The position numbers and the translations under genes were made by a program. This document shows, in pieces, positions 1 to 5,889 of a DNA stretch of 5,889 bases. The notes under the pieces were generated by a model. It was not told where the DNA came from, made no database searches, and was given only the letters and a program-made list of their open reading frames with translations. Source of the DNA: Candidatus Symbiothrix sp. (GTDB taxonomy: Bacteria > Bacteroidota > Bacteroidia > Bacteroidales > Azobacteroidaceae). Position 1 is the stretch's first letter. Each line of letters begins with the position of its first letter. The stretch covers positions 1 to 5,889 of the forward strand of contig JAISXN010000176.1 of the NCBI GenBank assembly GCA_031270525.1. Reading direction: 5' to 3'.

Positions 1-1
1 A

Positions 2-100
2 ATTACATCGCCTACTGTCTATCTTATGATAACTGCCTTAATGTGTGTAGTTTGGTTATATTTGAATCGAAATAAGAACTCGGTAAAAAAGACGGAGTGA
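2..100 (+). CDS. C-terminal end of a probable integral membrane protein (5' end outside window)
   Basis: The reading frame starting at base 2 stays open for 32 codons and stops at TGA 98-100; the other two forward frames close sooner. The visible peptide begins ITSPTVYLMITALMCVVW and contains one hydrophobic helix of about 17 residues, followed by a polar, lysine/arginine-rich tail (NRNKNSVKK). A last membrane helix with a basic cytoplasmic tail is common in transporters such as major facilitator proteins, but the fragment is too short to name a family. It converges with the abiE operon, whose stop codon lies 23 nt further on. It could be a chance open frame, but the helix plus basic tail makes a real gene end more likely. 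Confidence 0.5.
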   Translation: MTSPTVYLMITALMCVVWLYLNRNKNSVKKTE

Positions 101-122
101 TTTTTTATAGCCATCTGTGCAA

Positions 123-1031
123 TTATTGCAACGCTTTTTCTAATAACTCTATCTGTTCAAAATACTTATGAGGGTTGTCATTTTTCAATTTATTTATATT
201 CAACAGTTTCCATCGAATTGCAGGAAATATGCCGTAATCTGATATGTCCCATTTCGGCTCGCCTTTGGCAAAAGAAACGAGCAACGATTTATCCTTTTCG
301 GACAATGACTTGTTAATCAGGACTATAACTCTTTCTCTTGTTTCTTCATAATCGGAATAAGAGAAAGGTTCGTTGGACATTCCGCTAAACTGACTATCGA
401 AAACAGTCTTTTGGTTAATTCTTTGCGGATTGAGCAATTCGTGAAACGGACGCTTGCCACAAAGTAAAAAGAAAATAAATCCTGTTTTGATTTTCTCTGT
501 CAATCCAATATTATTCAGAAGATTACGCACATCAAACATATCACGTGGATGCTGCCTGTCTAATGCAGCATTAATTTTCCCGCCCCACAACTGACCGACA
601 GACACAGTCCTCGCCTCGCAAAATCGGTTAAATTCTATCTGGGCGTTTTCACATAAAGGCATCGTGAAAGGCTTGGAAATTAGTCCTCTGTTTATCTGAT
701 TTACTTCAATTTTAATCATAGCATCGGTAGTGGCGCAAAGCAATTTCAGTTCGCTCAAAGCCCTTCGTGAATCAGGGAAAGCAACTTGGGGAAGTCGAAC
801 TTTTATTCTTGCCATTATTGCTTGCAATGCCTCCCTTATTTTGTCTAAATCCGACTTTCGATTATCGCTGAACGGAATAAACGTTAAATCAACATCAACC
901 GACAAGCGAGGCAAATTAAGATGAAACAGATTGATTGCTGTTCCGCCGTGTATCGCAAAATTCTCTTCGGCTGCAATATCCGGCATTATGTCCAATAATA
1001 ATGCCACCTGTTTTTTATAACTGTCTTTCAT
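123..1031 (-). CDS. abiEii: AbiEii-family nucleotidyltransferase toxin (type IV toxin-antitoxin)
   Basis: This 302-residue protein belongs to the AbiEii/AbiGii nucleotidyltransferase toxin family and is of normal length. Motif I is visible as HGGTAINLF (28-36) followed by R42, S44, D46 and D48 in RLSVDVDLTF; the two aspartates are the expected metal ligands of a polymerase-beta-like fold. Motif II is K107-x-E109 in IKIEVN. A later motif is K152, D158/R159 and RDMFD (163-167), typical of the family. Nothing catalytic appears lost, so the toxin should be active. Its ATG overlaps the antitoxin stop codon by 4 nt (ATGA), implying translational coupling and one transcript. Studied AbiE toxins act as nucleotidyltransferases that stop growth and abort phage infection; the target of this one cannot be read from sequence. 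Family call is firm; antiphage activity is inferred. Confidence 0.93.
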   Translation of the reverse strand: MKDSYKKQVALLLDIMPDIAAEENFAIHGGTAINLFHLNLPRLSVDVDLTFIPFSDNRKSDLDKIREALQAIMARIKVRLPQVAFPDSRRALSELKLLCATTDAMIKIEVNQINRGLISKPFTMPLCENAQIEFNRFCEARTVSVGQLWGGKINAALDRQHPRDMFDVRNLLNNIGLTEKIKTGFIFFLLCGKRPFHELLNPQRINQKTVFDSQFSGMSNEPFSYSDYEETRERVIVLINKSLSEKDKSLLVSFAKGEPKWDISDYGIFPAIRWKLLNINKLKNDNPHKYFEQIELLEKALQ

Positions 1032-1804
1032 CCAACTATTTCTTTAGGTAAAACCAATTTGTATTTAGCAACATAAGCGCCGTTTTCGGAAAGACTTCTA
1101 TCGCCTGCGCCAATGGTTATTTTGCTTGTATCCAAATACTTAAACCAACTATGTCCGATTTTTTCGGCAAAATAAAGAAACAGTCGTTTTACTTTTACCG
1201 ATTTGCACTGTTCCAACAGAGATTGAACTACGACAGGACGAAGCGTTGCCAAGCCCTCCATTAACTCAAATGCCTCTGTTAATGAGAATTGAACAGGGCA
1301 TAAATACAAGCATTCCATCATAGCGCGTGCAGCATCTGATATTTTCACTGTCAATTCTCCGTCCTTATAATCGGTTAATCCTGCCATTTTATCACTAAAA
1401 AAAGAAAAGCGAAATAGCCGGATTTTCGTTTCCCATTCGGCATTAAAAAACCAAGCAGGCAAAGCAGTTCGTTCTTCAGTAAACAAAGTTATTTCCTGCT
1501 CATTTACTTGCAGATAATGAGCCAGCCCCAATGACCCCAAAGCCGAACGCCCGCCGATGTGGATATTCATACCTGCCTGCTGTTGCAGCGCAGCCAGCCC
1601 GCCCGACAAAGTAAGTGCATCGCCGGATTTAAGCATTGCACCCTTTCCTGCCAATTTCAGCCAGCCGCCCTTTCTGTATCGCTGTTGCAATTCATACGGA
1701 TAGCCTTGCGAAGTCAGCCACGATGAAAGAAAAACCACGCCATTAGGCGATGATTGCATAAGATTGTTTATCTTCGTTTTCTTTATTTCAGTTTCTTTTA
1801 TCAT
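1028..1804 (-). CDS. abiEi: AbiEi-family antitoxin / transcriptional regulator (type IV toxin-antitoxin)
   Basis: From the ATG at 1804 this is a 258-residue protein. The N-terminal part (about 8-58, including GVVFLSSWLTSQGYPYELQQ and then the GGWL turn) resembles the winged-helix domain of AbiEi antitoxins. It is followed by the characteristic HIGGRSALGSLGLAHYL (82-98) and a C-terminal antitoxin domain rich in aromatic and basic residues. The frame stays open upstream to an ATG at 1900, but a consensus promoter (TATATTTG, 1827-1834) lies inside that extension, and the expected transcript would begin near 1820. The first usable start is therefore 1804. The gene lies just upstream of abiEii and overlaps it by 4 nt. 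In studied systems AbiEi neutralises AbiEii without a stable complex and represses its own promoter by binding inverted repeats; both roles are inferred here from the family. Confidence 0.9.
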   Translation of the reverse strand: MIKETEIKKTKINNLMQSSPNGVVFLSSWLTSQGYPYELQQRYRKGGWLKLAGKGAMLKSGDALTLSGGLAALQQQAGMNIHIGGRSALGSLGLAHYLQVNEQEITLFTEERTALPAWFFNAEWETKIRLFRFSFFSDKMAGLTDYKDGELTVKISDAARAMMECLYLCPVQFSLTEAFELMEGLATLRPVVVQSLLEQCKSVKVKRLFLYFAEKIGHSWFKYLDTSKITIGAGDRSLSENGAYVAKYKLVLPKEIVG

Positions 1805-1815
1805 ACTTATAGTAT
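1803..1815. promoter_or_regulatory. Inverted repeat over the abiEi start codon, candidate operator
   Basis: ATACT-TAT-AGTAT is a perfect 5-bp inverted repeat with a 3-nt centre. It occupies the predicted leader between transcription start and ATG and covers part of the start codon. AbiEi proteins are known to repress their own promoters through inverted repeats, so this is a candidate operator, or a small hairpin limiting initiation. It is short and AT-rich, so chance is a real alternative. Confidence 0.3.
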
Positions 1816-1826
1816 AATTTTGGATG

Positions 1827-1858
1827 CAAATATAAAGTTTTTTATTCAGATAAGCAAA
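1827..1858 (-). promoter_or_regulatory. Bacteroidota-type promoter of the abiEi-abiEii operon
   Basis: Read on the minus strand, TTTG (1858-1855) is followed by 20 nt and then TATATTTG (1834-1827). This matches the Bacteroidota primary-sigma consensus TTTG-N19/20-TAnnTTTG. Transcription should begin about 7 nt beyond the -7 box, near 1820, giving a leader of about 16 nt before the ATG at 1804. The match is exact in both boxes, and it decides the start codon of the antitoxin. Confidence 0.8.
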
Positions 1859-1950
1859 ATTGTTCAGGTTGTTTAGAAAAAGTTTTATGCCTGTGCACAA
1901 GAGTGATTTGAAACAATGCCTTTGTGTTTACTTCATTTTACGTTTTTCGC

Positions 1951-1966
1951 CCTTCGTTCATGCATA
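1951..1966 (+). repeat. Imperfect direct repeat, upstream copy
   Basis: CCTTCGTTCATGCATA matches the copy at 1980-1996 (CCTTCGTGCAATGCATA) except for one base change and one inserted base. Their ATGCAT cores are exactly 30 bp apart, close to three helical turns, which places both on the same face of the DNA. It lies about 60-75 nt upstream of the predicted transcription start of the membrane regulator, a usual position for an activator site. Confidence 0.5.
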
Positions 1967-1979
1967 TTCACAAAACAAT

Positions 1980-1996
1980 CCTTCGTGCAATGCATA
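1980..1996 (+). repeat. Imperfect direct repeat, promoter-proximal copy
   Basis: This is the second copy (CCTTCGTGCAATGCATA) of the pair described at 1951-1966. It overlaps the place where a -33 TTTG box should sit for the downstream TATATTTG element, and no TTTG is present there. A bound protein replacing the missing -33 contact would fit an activator-dependent promoter; this is inference. Confidence 0.5.
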
Positions 1997-2012
1997 ATTT
2001 ATAAAAAATGTA

Positions 2013-2020
2013 TATATTTG
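2013..2020 (+). promoter_or_regulatory. Bacteroidota -7 promoter element for the membrane regulator gene
   Basis: TATATTTG is a perfect TAnnTTTG element. Transcription is expected near 2026-2027. No good TTTG box lies 19-21 nt upstream, so the promoter looks weak or activator-dependent. Because the element ends 2 nt before the ATG at 2022, that ATG is probably not in the message, which favours the starts at 2052 or 2079. Confidence 0.65.
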
Positions 2021-2078
2021 CATGTTAATTTTATTAAATGGAAATTATTTCATGGATGATTCATCTGTTTCCGTACGC

Positions 2079-4634
2079 ATGAAAAATAGACTTTACATAT
2101 TATTCATCATTCATATTCTGACACTGTCTTCTGTGTTACACGCAAATGAGATTGAATACGGTTTATTTATCAAGTCTCATCCGGTAAAAGATATGGAGAA
2201 GACCTCGCTGATTTTGGAAAATGCAAAACCTTTCAAACTATTTAAAGAAACAAGTTTAACATTCGACCTGTCGGTTCGTCCCGAAAATCCTTTCGGTATC
2301 ATTCTCCGGATGATTACCAACCGGAATGAAAATATGGACCTTTTCATTACCCCGGGCGAAGACGGCAAATATTACCTGATGTTAGCGATCAATGAAGCCG
2401 TATACCAGATGCAGGAAAGTATTCTGCTTGAACAATGGACGCCGGTTCGTCTTGTGCTTTCTTCTGCCGGAAATGAATTTTCCTTATCCTACAAAAATTC
2501 AACGCTATCTGTTCCTTATGCGATATCCCAAATCGAAAATATAAAAATCTCTTTCGGATTATGCCCTTTTCCTAATTATTCTCTCTACGATGTTTCTTCG
2601 GTTAACATCCGGAACGTCAGGATATACAATAACGACAAACCGGTTCGATACTGGAAACTGGAAAAACACGAAGATAATCTTTCTTACGATTCTATTGCCA
2701 ACGTACCGGCTATTACAAATAATTCCAAATGGATCATTGATGATTATTCCAGATGGACTAAATTTTACTCAAAACCAGTTAAAAACAATTCTTTATATGC
2801 TTTCAGCAGTCTGCAGGGAAAACTCTACATCATACCGGACGATCAAAGACAGTTGATTTATTGTTATGACATCCGAAGTGGAACCGAACGCATCATAAGC
2901 GCCAAAAACAAACATGCTACCAACCCAAACAGCAGCCGGTTAATTTATGACCAACTCCGAAACAATCTGATTATTTATAACCTGGAAGACCGCTCCACTT
3001 TTATTCTTTCTCTCAAACAGTTATACTGGAAATGTAATGATAAATCTTTCATCCCGGAAGATTTCGGATATTATAATCATTCTTCGATTTATTCTGCTGC
3101 CGATTCTATGCTGTACTCATTCGGAGGATACGGATATTTGAAATACAATAATGAATGGATTGCCCTGAATGTCTATAACGATTCAGTTACCAAGATGTGC
3201 CTTCCTGAAATATCTCCCCGTTTTTATGCTTCAACCGTTAAAATCGACAGCCTGCTGTATATTTTCGGTGGCAAAGGAAGCAAAACAGGCAGGCAGGAAA
3301 TATTTCCCCAGCATTACATTGATTTGTACGCTGTGAACGTTACGAACGGGAAAACGACACAATTATGGTCTATGGATGAAGTAGATGAGAATTTCTATTC
3401 CGGAGAAAATATGATTTACGATGAAGATAACAAATGTTTTTATATTCTTACCGATATAGAAGACCTTACTTTAATAAAGCTTGCGGAAAACCGGAAAGGT
3501 TATGAAAAAATGTCGTTTTTTGCTTACGATAGCCTTGCTCCTAAAGCTTTTTACCGGAATCTGTACTTGTCGCCCGACCGGCAACATTTTCAGGCTTTAG
3601 TTGTCCGGAGCACTTCCGGAAACGATTGGCTCATTGAATTATACGCATTGAACTATCCTCCCCTCCCATTATATACGGGGACAAAAGAGCAGGCGAAAGA
3701 AAAAACAGTCTCCCGTCTCCCGTTTTTTATTGCGGGCTTTCTCTTTTTGAGCAGCCTTTTGTTGTCGTATTTCTTCTTTAAAAGAAGAAAAAAATTCTTC
3801 AAAACCTTGCCGGAAAAGGATTTTAAAAACAAAACGTCTTATTCCGGAACAGATATTCCGAAAAAAACAAAAACAGGTTATCATGATTTTTCGAAGCAAT
3901 CCATTTGCTTTCTGGGAGAATTTTCCGTTATCAATCGCAAAGGGATTGAAATAACTTCCAGGTTCTCTCCCATATTAAAAGATATTTTCGTTTTGTTAAT
4001 CCTTAATTCGACGAAAGACAAAAAGGGCGTTCTGACCGGTGAATTTACCAAACTTTTTTGGTTTGACAAAAGCAAGGATGCCGCAAAAAATAACAGGAAC
4101 GTCCATTTCAGCAAGCTCCGCTCCATACTGAATGATATTGGGAATGTGGAAATTGTCAGTAACGACAGACATTGGAAAATCCAACTGGGCGAAAGGCTTG
4201 TTAGCTGTGACTATATAGAAGCCTTAAACCTGCTTTCAAATATAAAAGAACATTTACATGATGAAACGAAAATAGAAAACTTGCTGGAAATCTTAAATCG
4301 TGGGGCATTACTCCCTGATGTTGAAAATGGTTGGGTGGATAATTTCAAACGGGATTTTTCGAATCTGGTGATTGATGTGCTGACCGATTTATCACAAAAT
4401 ACAGCTTTCCTTCTGAACGAGAATATCAAGCTGAAAATAGCAGACATCCTTTTCATGCATGACTATCTGAACGAAGATGCCCTTTACCTGAAATGCTCCA
4501 CATTTTTACATTCCGGAAAAAAAGGAATTGCCAGAAATGTTTATGAGAATTTCTGTAAAGAATATTTCGAACTGCTTCGGGTCAATTACAAATATTCCCT
4601 TTCCGATATCTTGCACAAGAAGAATATTTCCTGA
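2079..4634 (+). CDS. Membrane-spanning one-component regulator: periplasmic LamG-like and Kelch-like propeller sensor, TM helix, cytoplasmic SARP/OmpR-type DNA-binding domain
   Basis: From the ATG at 2079 this is an 851-residue protein. Residues 1-22 form a signal peptide (MKNRLYILFIIHILTL, probable cut after VLHA). Residues about 25-190 are beta-rich and resemble a LamG/concanavalin-like domain. Residues about 215-535 look like a Kelch-type beta-propeller, with LYSFGG near 345-350 and LYIFGG near 393-398. A helix at 548-567 is followed by KRRKK, so the C-terminus should be cytoplasmic. Residues about 608-712 are a SARP/OmpR-type winged helix: GEFSV, then LFWFDKSKDAAKNNRNVHFS and KLRSIL, ending near CDYIEALNLL. 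The helical tail (713-851) resembles a short bacterial transcriptional activator domain. No kinase or receiver domain is present. It likely senses an envelope or extracellular signal and controls transcription directly; ligand and targets are unknown. Starts at 2052 (AT-rich context, longer n-region) or 2022 are possible; 2022 is unlikely because it precedes the predicted transcript start. Confidence 0.85.
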   Translation: MKNRLYILFIIHILTLSSVLHANEIEYGLFIKSHPVKDMEKTSLILENAKPFKLFKETSLTFDLSVRPENPFGIILRMITNRNENMDLFITPGEDGKYYLMLAINEAVYQMQESILLEQWTPVRLVLSSAGNEFSLSYKNSTLSVPYAISQIENIKISFGLCPFPNYSLYDVSSVNIRNVRIYNNDKPVRYWKLEKHEDNLSYDSIANVPAITNNSKWIIDDYSRWTKFYSKPVKNNSLYAFSSLQGKLYIIPDDQRQLIYCYDIRSGTERIISAKNKHATNPNSSRLIYDQLRNNLIIYNLEDRSTFILSLKQLYWKCNDKSFIPEDFGYYNHSSIYSAADSMLYSFGGYGYLKYNNEWIALNVYNDSVTKMCLPEISPRFYASTVKIDSLLYIFGGKGSKTGRQEIFPQHYIDLYAVNVTNGKTTQLWSMDEVDENFYSGENMIYDEDNKCFYILTDIEDLTLIKLAENRKGYEKMSFFAYDSLAPKAFYRNLYLSPDRQHFQALVVRSTSGNDWLIELYALNYPPLPLYTGTKEQAKEKTVSRLPFFIAGFLFLSSLLLSYFFFKRRKKFFKTLPEKDFKNKTSYSGTDIPKKTKTGYHDFSKQSICFLGEFSVINRKGIEITSRFSPILKDIFVLLILNSTKDKKGVLTGEFTKLFWFDKSKDAAKNNRNVHFSKLRSILNDIGNVEIVSNDRHWKIQLGERLVSCDYIEALNLLSNIKEHLHDETKIENLLEILNRGALLPDVENGWVDNFKRDFSNLVIDVLTDLSQNTAFLLNENIKLKIADILFMHDYLNEDALYLKCSTFLHSGKKGIARNVYENFCKEYFELLRVNYKYSLSDILHKKNIS

Positions 4635-4694
4635 TTTTCTTGCCTCTCTCTGGATAGGAATATCTGCTCTTTCGGAACGTGACAATTTGAATAG
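4635..4694. other. Short convergent intergenic gap, no clear terminator
   Basis: These 60 bases separate the 3' ends of the regulator (+) and tRNA-Arg (-). I find no GC-rich hairpin followed by a T-run on either strand, and no gene. Termination here may be factor-dependent or occur beyond the gap. Confidence 0.4.
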
Positions 4695-4771
4695 TGGTGA
4701 TCCGGGCGGGATTCGAACCCACGACCCACAGCTTAGAAGGCTGTTGCTCTATCCAGCTGAGCTACCGGACC
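4695..4771 (-). tRNA. tRNA-Arg (anticodon TCT, reads AGA)
   Basis: The minus strand folds as a full cloverleaf of 74 nt plus encoded CCA. The acceptor stem pairs GGTCCGG with CCGGATC (one G-U pair). The D-stem is GCTC/GAGC with loop AGCTGGATA. The anticodon stem is ACAGC/GCTGT around loop CTTCTAA, giving anticodon TCT at 4735-4737. The T-stem is GTGGG/CCCGC with loop TTCGAAT. The discriminator is A, followed by CCA at 4697-4695. The gene has its own promoter at 4794-4825 and converges with the regulator gene, which ends 60 nt away. Confidence 0.97.
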
Positions 4772-4793
4772 CTTTTTGTATTTTTTGCGCCTG

Positions 4794-4825
4794 CAAAGGT
4801 ACATAAAATCATTTAAAATAGCAAA
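4794..4825 (-). promoter_or_regulatory. Bacteroidota-type promoter of tRNA-Arg
   Basis: On the minus strand TTTG (4825-4822), a 20-nt spacer and TACCTTTG (4801-4794) match the phylum consensus exactly, with the same spacing as the abiE promoter. The transcript should start near 4787, leaving a 5' leader of about 16 nt for RNase P to remove. It lies in the 81-nt gap after the Omp85 stop codon, so the tRNA need not depend on read-through from that gene. Confidence 0.75.
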
Positions 4826-4852
4826 AAGAACCTATACTTTTTTGTATCTCTG

Positions 4853-5889
4853 TCAGAACGGATAACCTACCGCAATATGCCATGCCCAATTATCGGTAAA
4901 ATTGGGATTCGTAATCACCCACGCCTCTTTTCCCCGCAATGATGGGTCGAAAGCTTTCCATCCGCAATCGAACCGTACTAAAAAGTAATCCATAACTAAG
5001 CGCAAACCAATTCCGTAGCCTAATGCGATTTCTTTATGGAAAGAGTCTAATTTGAATGTTCCACCCTCTTGACCTTCATAATTCTTTATCGTCCATATAT
5101 TTCCGGCGTCAATAAATACAGCGGCTTCCAGTTTCCAGAAAAAACGGCTACGATATTCGATGTTAAAATCCATCTTGATATCACCCGACTGATTGAAAAA
5201 AGTCGTCGAATCAACCCGCTGATACCTCCCCGGTCCCAACTCGCGAACCGACCACGCACGTACGCTGTTCGCCCCGCCCGAATAATACCGTTTTTCAAAA
5301 GGAAGCATCTGAGTGTTACCGTATGGAAAACCAATTCCTCCGCCTATCCGCCAGGCAATTGAGTTTTGTTTGTCCAATACGACCGTTCGGGCGTAATTCA
5401 CATCTCCTTTCACAAACTGGGCGAAAAGAGTGTTGAACAAATTGTATGAACCTTGAGCGTCTTTTTTCACGTTTCTCATTGTATTCAGCAGATACAACAA
5501 ATTTCCCGCCGATTCCACAGATGCGTGAAAAGAATAAGCATTCCGGCGAGTCTGTGTCGGATCGAACGTTGTTTTGGAATAGGAATATCCCGATCCGACA
5601 ATAAATTGATCGGTATATCCAAAATATTTAGCGCCGGAAGGCAACAGTCTCATGAAAATAGAATCTTTTTTCGGCAGATACACATAATCAATGTCCAGTA
5701 AATCAAATTGATGGTATGCCGGCAATCTATCTCCATCCCGCCAAATATATCTGACTCCCCCCGAAAGCAGAATCCGATTGTATTCAGGGCGATTCTGATG
5801 ATTATAACTCATGGAAAATTCCGTCGAAGCCCTTAAGTTTCTCGGTATATGAATAAACGGAATAACAAATTTCGGTATGTGAACCGAAG
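4853..5889 (-). CDS. Omp85-superfamily outer-membrane protein (BamA/TamA-like), C-terminal barrel, 5' end outside window
   Basis: The frame is open from the right edge to the TGA at 4855-4853, giving 344 codons plus the stop. It continues upstream of an internal ATG at 5812 (FVIPFIHIPRNLRASTEFSM), so that ATG is not the start. The sequence alternates as amphipathic beta-strands with aromatic girdles, typical of the 16-strand Omp85 barrel. The motif YYSGGANSVRAWSVRELGPG (about 5230-5290) corresponds to the conserved loop-6 region, with SVRAW in place of the proteobacterial VRGF/Y. The protein ends in WHIAVGYPF, a terminal-phenylalanine beta-signal for outer-membrane insertion. Full-length relatives have POTRA-like domains before the barrel; these would be encoded outside the window. 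It could be the Bacteroidota TamA-like protein TamL or another Omp85 member; the barrel alone does not separate these. Confidence 0.88.
   Translation of the reverse strand, partial: SVHIPKFVIPFIHIPRNLRASTEFSMSYNHQNRPEYNRILLSGGVRYIWRDGDRLPAYHQFDLLDIDYVYLPKKDSIFMRLLPSGAKYFGYTDQFIVGSGYSYSKTTFDPTQTRRNAYSFHASVESAGNLLYLLNTMRNVKKDAQGSYNLFNTLFAQFVKGDVNYARTVVLDKQNSIAWRIGGGIGFPYGNTQMLPFEKRYYSGGANSVRAWSVRELGPGRYQRVDSTTFFNQSGDIKMDFNIEYRSRFFWKLEAAVFIDAGNIWTIKNYEGQEGGTFKLDSFHKEIALGYGIGLRLVMDYFLVRFDCGWKAFDPSLRGKEAWVITNPNFTDNWAWHIAVGYPF

Noticed and set aside
84..107. TAAAAAA / TTTTTTA inverted repeat between the left-hand gene end and abiEii, as a bidirectional terminator
   Set aside because: The stem is only A-T pairs with a 10-nt loop; such a hairpin would be too weak to call as an intrinsic terminator.
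118..130. TGCAA-TTA-TTGCA small hairpin over the abiEii stop codon
   Set aside because: A 5-bp stem with no following T-run on either strand; likely chance in AT-rich DNA.
1892..1899. TGTGCACA palindrome upstream of the abiE promoter
   Set aside because: A single 8-bp palindrome with no second copy and no clear spacing relation to the promoter.
3669..4456. Several minus-strand open frames of 62-81 codons within the regulator gene
   Set aside because: They are antisense shadows of a well-supported coding frame, without promoters or recognisable domains.
4528..4806. Plus-strand open frame of 92 codons crossing the regulator end and the tRNA
   Set aside because: It overlaps the regulator C-terminus in another frame and translates the antisense of tRNA-Arg, so it is not a gene.
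4833..4846. ATAC-TTTTTT-GTAT repeat after the Omp85 stop codon as a terminator
   Set aside because: A 4-bp stem with a homopolymer loop is not stable enough to be meaningful.
1..5889. CRISPR array, insertion sequence or integrase
   Set aside because: I found no regularly spaced repeats, no terminal inverted repeats with a transposase, and no recombinase motifs on either strand.

Overview
The window looks like a chromosomal segment from a Bacteroidota (Bacteroidales-like) bacterium. Three perfect copies of the phylum-specific -7 element TAnnTTTG precede genes here, two of them with a TTTG box exactly 20 nt upstream. Genes lack strong Shine-Dalgarno sequences. The Omp85 protein at the right end has the Bacteroidota-style GGANSVRAWSVRELGPG signature. 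The species cannot be named from this sequence alone.

Layout from left to right: (1) the last 32 codons of a + strand gene ending at 100, with a hydrophobic helix and a basic tail, so probably the end of a membrane protein. (2) A two-gene minus-strand operon, promoter 1827-1858, antitoxin abiEi (1804 to 1028) then toxin abiEii (1031 to 123). The two overlap by 4 nt (ATGA). This is a complete type IV toxin-antitoxin / abortive-infection module, and all recognisable nucleotidyltransferase motifs of the toxin are intact. (3) A divergent intergenic region (about 1835-2078) with the abiE promoter on one side and, on the other, a TAnnTTTG promoter preceded by two imperfect direct repeats. (4) A large + strand gene (2079-4634) for a membrane-spanning regulator: signal peptide, LamG-like domain and Kelch-like beta-propeller outside, one transmembrane helix, and a SARP/OmpR-type winged helix with a helical tail inside. 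(5) A minus-strand tRNA-Arg(TCT) with its own promoter. (6) The 3' part of a minus-strand Omp85 (BamA/TamA-like) outer-membrane protein gene running off the right edge.

How the genes work together: AbiEi and AbiEii clearly form one unit. The regulator is a one-component system whose target genes are not visible here. It could control itself through the direct repeats, or genes outside the window. The tRNA and Omp85 genes are ordinary core genes and mark the conserved side; the abiE module is the accessory part. The most unusual item is the regulator, which puts a periplasmic carbohydrate-binding-like/propeller sensor and a SARP-type DNA-binding domain on a single chain. Two long open-frame starts (1900 on the minus strand, 2022 on the plus strand) are probably wrong, because each would lie at or upstream of the expected transcription start.
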